Source of the DNA: Ectocarpus siliculosus
Lineage: Eukaryota; Sar; Phaeophyceae; Ectocarpales; Ectocarpaceae
Reading direction: 5' to 3'
DNA: 64,000 bases
Assembly: GCA_000310025.1 (NCBI GenBank)
Contig: FN649749.1
Location: forward strand, 2,938,473-3,002,472
The translations under genes were made by a program, and so were the position numbers. How positions within the stretch are numbered: the first letter of the stretch is position 1; each line of letters begins with the position of its first letter. A model generated the notes under the pieces. The model was not told where the DNA came from. It did no database searches and saw only the letters and a program-made list of their open reading frames with translations. Below are positions 62,149 through 64,000 of this stretch, one piece after another.

Positions 62149-63543
62149 GGAACGGCGGTTTAATCTCGTGTCGGCGCCTGTCGCTTGTCGCTTGTGGGTT
62201 ATCATGACCAGACTCGTTCTACTCGGTGCTCTTCGAGGTGGAGCCCTCGGTCGAGAGCTTGTTCACGAGGTCCAAGCGTTTCCACGGAGAGGTGCGTCAA
62301 TGTGCCTGTTGTGTTTTTGGTGTTGGGTGATGTGGTCTGTTGGATGCCGTTGATATGTTTTTGCTGTGCTGTTTGGTGTTTGCTGATGATGTGGTCTGTT
62401 GGATGTCGTTGATGTTGTTGCTCGTGTTGTTGTTGTGCTGTTCTGTGTTCGCTGATGGTGTGGTCTTTCGGATGCCGTTGATGTTGTTGCTCATGTTTTT
62501 TTTGTCCTGTTTGGTGATTGCTGATGATGTGGTCTGTTGGATGTCGTTGATGTTGTCCCTGATGTTTTTCTCTGTCATTTGGTGCTGTTTGTTGTTTGCT
62601 GGTGTGGTCGGTCGAATGCCGTTCGGTGGCGTGGTTGTCGATGTCGTCGGCGGCGTTGGGTCGTCGATGTCTGTGGTAGTGTGATTGTTGCTTTGACTAC
62701 TGTCGTCGTCGCTGTTGCTGCTGTTGTTGTTGATTTTTTGTCCTTGCCGTTTTGTGGTGCCTGTAGGTTCACACCAGTCGATGCACGCGTGGCTCAATTC
62801 AGACCTCTCAGATAACCAGAACGACACATGCCTCAATTTCGTGTGTAGAATTCCCTTTGGTTGCTCTCTCCCTCAATCTGTGTAACACGAACTGTGCTGA
62901 AGATGACGGGGTGACCTTTCATGCCAATGCGTTCTAGACATCGGCGCGACCCCCGCTCCTGCTCCTCTCTCTAGGCGTCGTAAAAACAAACGGCCTCGTT
63001 GCTCATGAAACCGCAGATGCTCATGCGCATGGTGGACACGTCCGTGAGGCTTCTCAACAACCTCCAGGAGCTTGTACCCGACCTCCTTCAGCTCGGCCTT
63101 CGACACAACGCGTACAAGGTGCGAAGTAGTATTCTGTATCCCTTACCCTCAATGACCGATAATGTTAAAAGTACTTACTTTGGCCTATTTTTGTTTTAGT
63201 AAGAACAGGTCAGCCCCACATCGTAATCACGTCCCCCCCTCCCCCCAACGCCTTATGCCACTTCAGACCCGGCGTGGTGTGCGAGCCTGGTCGGTTCCAG
63301 TTGGGATGCGAGGTTCCACGATGGAAAGAGTCCCCCTCGGCATCCATGACCACATCCCCCCTCCCTCCCCCAATCGTATTGACGAAACCGCCTCTCCGGC
63401 AGGTTCGAAAGGAGCATTTTCCCGTCGTCGGGGAAGCCCTGATAGCCACGCTGGGCCTCGTTCTCCAGAACGAGTTCACCGACGAAGTCAAGCAGTCGTG
63501 GGCAGCCGTTTACAACCTCTTGTCCAACATCATGGTGGGCTAA
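53181..63543 (+). CDS. Bactofilin - low-complexity linker - RGS - globin multidomain protein
   Basis: Exons: 53181-53318, 55744-55952, 56423-57551, 58688-58833, 59447-59561, 59981-60085, 61016-61130, 62212-62291, 63017-63118, 63403-63543 (stop TAA). All nine junctions agree in phase (0, 2, 0, 2, 0, 0, 1, 0, 0), giving 759 residues. Another in-frame ATG lies at 53148. Residues about 35-135: bactofilin beta-helix. 140-490: Ser/Gly/Ala/Pro-rich linker. About 500-630: RGS fold, which in other proteins speeds GTP hydrolysis by heterotrimeric G-alpha. About 630-757: globin of the bacterial single-domain type. Exon 61016-61130 encodes the end of RGS and the first globin helix together, and exon 55744-55952 joins exons 1 and 3 within the bactofilin fold. 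The linker-RGS junction rests on phase only. I infer a heme-dependent regulator of G-protein signalling on a polymer-forming scaffold. There is no transcript proof of a single mRNA. Confidence 0.8.
53280..56480 (+). other. Bactofilin (polymer-forming cytoskeletal) domain, three exons
   Basis: Reads VIGPGAMLQGRLQFKGLLRV, EGRFEGVL, VARSGVIAGDVEGCHSVIVE, GTIIGNVSASVVVL, then ANVQGNVWCKDL: the regular G-hydrophobic repeats of the bactofilin right-handed beta-helix, about 100 residues. Bacterial bactofilins form filaments without nucleotide. The exon junctions at 53318/55744 and 55952/56423 fall inside the fold and restore its periodicity, which supports both splices. The short N-terminal extension (about 35 residues, Lys/Pro-rich) resembles those of bacterial homologues. 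Confidence 0.85.
56480..57551 (+). other. Low-complexity linker (Ser/Gly/Ala/Pro) in exon 3
   Basis: About 350 residues rich in Ser, Gly, Ala and Pro with polyserine, polyalanine and polyglycine runs. It contains one conserved-looking patch, VVPVAKNFAKANGNN. It probably acts as a flexible spacer between the bactofilin and RGS domains. The GC content and the triplet repeats open long frames on both strands, so frame choice rests on the exon junctions. Confidence 0.65.
58560..58652 (-). repeat. Dispersed repeat element, copy 3 (tandem pair of half-units)
   Basis: In reverse complement it reads GCATGCCTCAGAACAATGG, GTCCTCCTCGAGAGGACGGA, then GCGTGCCTTAGCAGTTGTTA, GACCATTAACCACGCGTCCT. These are two related half-units of the element at 6080. 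It ends about 35 bp upstream of the RGS exon acceptor. Confidence 0.65.
58847..58879. repeat. (GA)n microsatellite
   Basis: About 16 GA units, 13 bp downstream of the 5' splice site of RGS exon 4. Confidence 0.9.
60083..60600. repeat. Minisatellite of 64-65 bp units, starting at a 5' splice site
   Basis: About eight copies; CAGGTGAC recurs at about 60083, 60148, 60212, 60276, 60340 and 60404, then with decay to 60540. Each unit contains GTAGTCCTGCAGGCTCTG and a TATTTTATGTA segment. The first CAGGTGAC is the exon 6 end and donor, so the donor sequence itself has been multiplied. Later copies are more diverged. Confidence 0.93.
60952..60998. repeat. (GCTGCC)n repeat
   Basis: Seven or so GCTGCC hexamers ending about 20 bp before the acceptor of exon 7 at 61016. 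Confidence 0.9.
61061..63534 (+). other. Globin domain (exons 7-10)
   Basis: VKTSWQKVLDRFG forms helix A, and SFYSVLFEVEPSVESLF helices B-C. RFHGEMLMRMVDTSVRLL is helix E, with His at the distal E7 position in a gapless alignment to bacterial single-domain globins. LGLRHNAYKV carries the proximal F8 His. HFPVVGEALIATLGLVL and VKQSWAAVYNLLSNIM are helices G and H. The length (about 125 residues) is normal. Both heme-pocket histidines are present, so heme binding is likely. Confidence 0.88.
62070..62147. repeat. (CT)n microsatellite
   Basis: About 38 CT units in the intron before globin exon 8. Confidence 0.95.
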
Positions 63544-64000
63544 CTTGGATTTATCCTTGCTCTTCTTGTTCTCCGAAGGCTTTGGTTTCGGGTCTGTTTT
63601 GTGTTAGCGTCTGTCTGTCGTTCGAGCCCCTTTGCATTATATGGCGACCTAGAGTATTTTTCATGCTGCGGACGATTCAGAGAGAAGGAGGGGGGTTGTG
63701 AGGGGGGGGCCAGAGAGAAAGACAGGGAGACAAGATGGTCAAGAGAAAAATAGAATGCGACGTGAGGAATCGTTTCTCCTTGAATAGGCAAGGCGGGGGC
63801 GGGGGCGGGGGGGGGGGGGGGGCCAAACCCGGGGTAACAAGGGGGGTTCCCCAAAATTCCGAAACCCCCTTTAATTTTTCCCCCAAAAGGGGTTGCGGAA
63901 AAGCCGCGGAAAAGTTTTTTAAAGGGCCGAAAATTTTGGGGGAAGGGAACCCCCAACCCCCCCGCCAGGTAGTTAAAAAATAAGTCAAAAACGTTTACCC
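63544..64000. other. 3' flank of the globin gene and low-quality contig end
   Basis: After the stop codon the sequence degrades from about 63785 into inflated homopolymers (runs of G, C, A and T of 4-18 bases). That resembles an untrimmed read end, so nothing should be annotated there. Confidence 0.75.

Overview
This window is nuclear DNA of a eukaryote with intron-rich genes. Introns are GT-AG and mostly 0.2-2 kb, exons mostly 70-200 bp. Intergenic and intronic DNA is full of CT/GA, GTT/AAC and GC-rich microsatellites, and alanine, serine, glycine and glutamine homopolymers sit inside proteins. Gene content and style (high-molecular-weight thioredoxin reductase, ALDH22-like dehydrogenase, eukaryotic bactofilin, low-complexity tails) suggest a stramenopile alga, most likely a brown alga such as Ectocarpus. 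That is inference, not proof. Two stretches look like low-quality read ends, and one carries a 66-base N gap, so this is a draft assembly.

Seven genes can be built exon by exon with matching splice phases. (1) 791-6008, minus: high-molecular-weight thioredoxin reductase; its C-terminus runs off the left edge and its first exon was not found. (2) 8699-18185, plus: WDR5-type seven-bladed WD40 protein (11 exons) with an Ala/Pro/Val-rich tail of about 410 residues. (3) 20132-27314, minus: EMC3, subunit of the ER membrane protein complex (7 exons), complete. (4) 27623-33841, plus: a 960-residue protein I do not recognise, made of alternating repeats of two domain types carried on duplicated exons; it starts 308 bp from EMC3 on the other strand. 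(5) 35699-45213, plus: membrane-anchored ALDH22-like aldehyde dehydrogenase lacking its last exon. (6) 45524-49604, plus: C-terminal half of a PGM2-type phosphohexomutase with a long Ser/Ala-rich insertion. (7) 53181-63543, plus: a predicted 759-residue protein joining a bactofilin domain, a low-complexity linker, an RGS domain and a globin domain.

The two most interesting loci are (7), a possible heme-based sensor or regulator of G-protein signalling attached to a self-assembling scaffold domain, and (4), a repeat protein that grew by exon duplication. ALDH and PGM2 both lose sequence at the same place, beside poly-C tracts at about 45.41-45.46 kb. That looks like a collapsed assembly join or a deletion rather than a fusion, because the splice phases do not match.

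No rRNA, tRNA, CRISPR array, virus or intact transposon was recognised. Dispersed repeats include a three-copy element with a tRNA-like arm and a recurrent GCACTGCTGT motif. All gene models are hand-built from sequence, with no transcript evidence.
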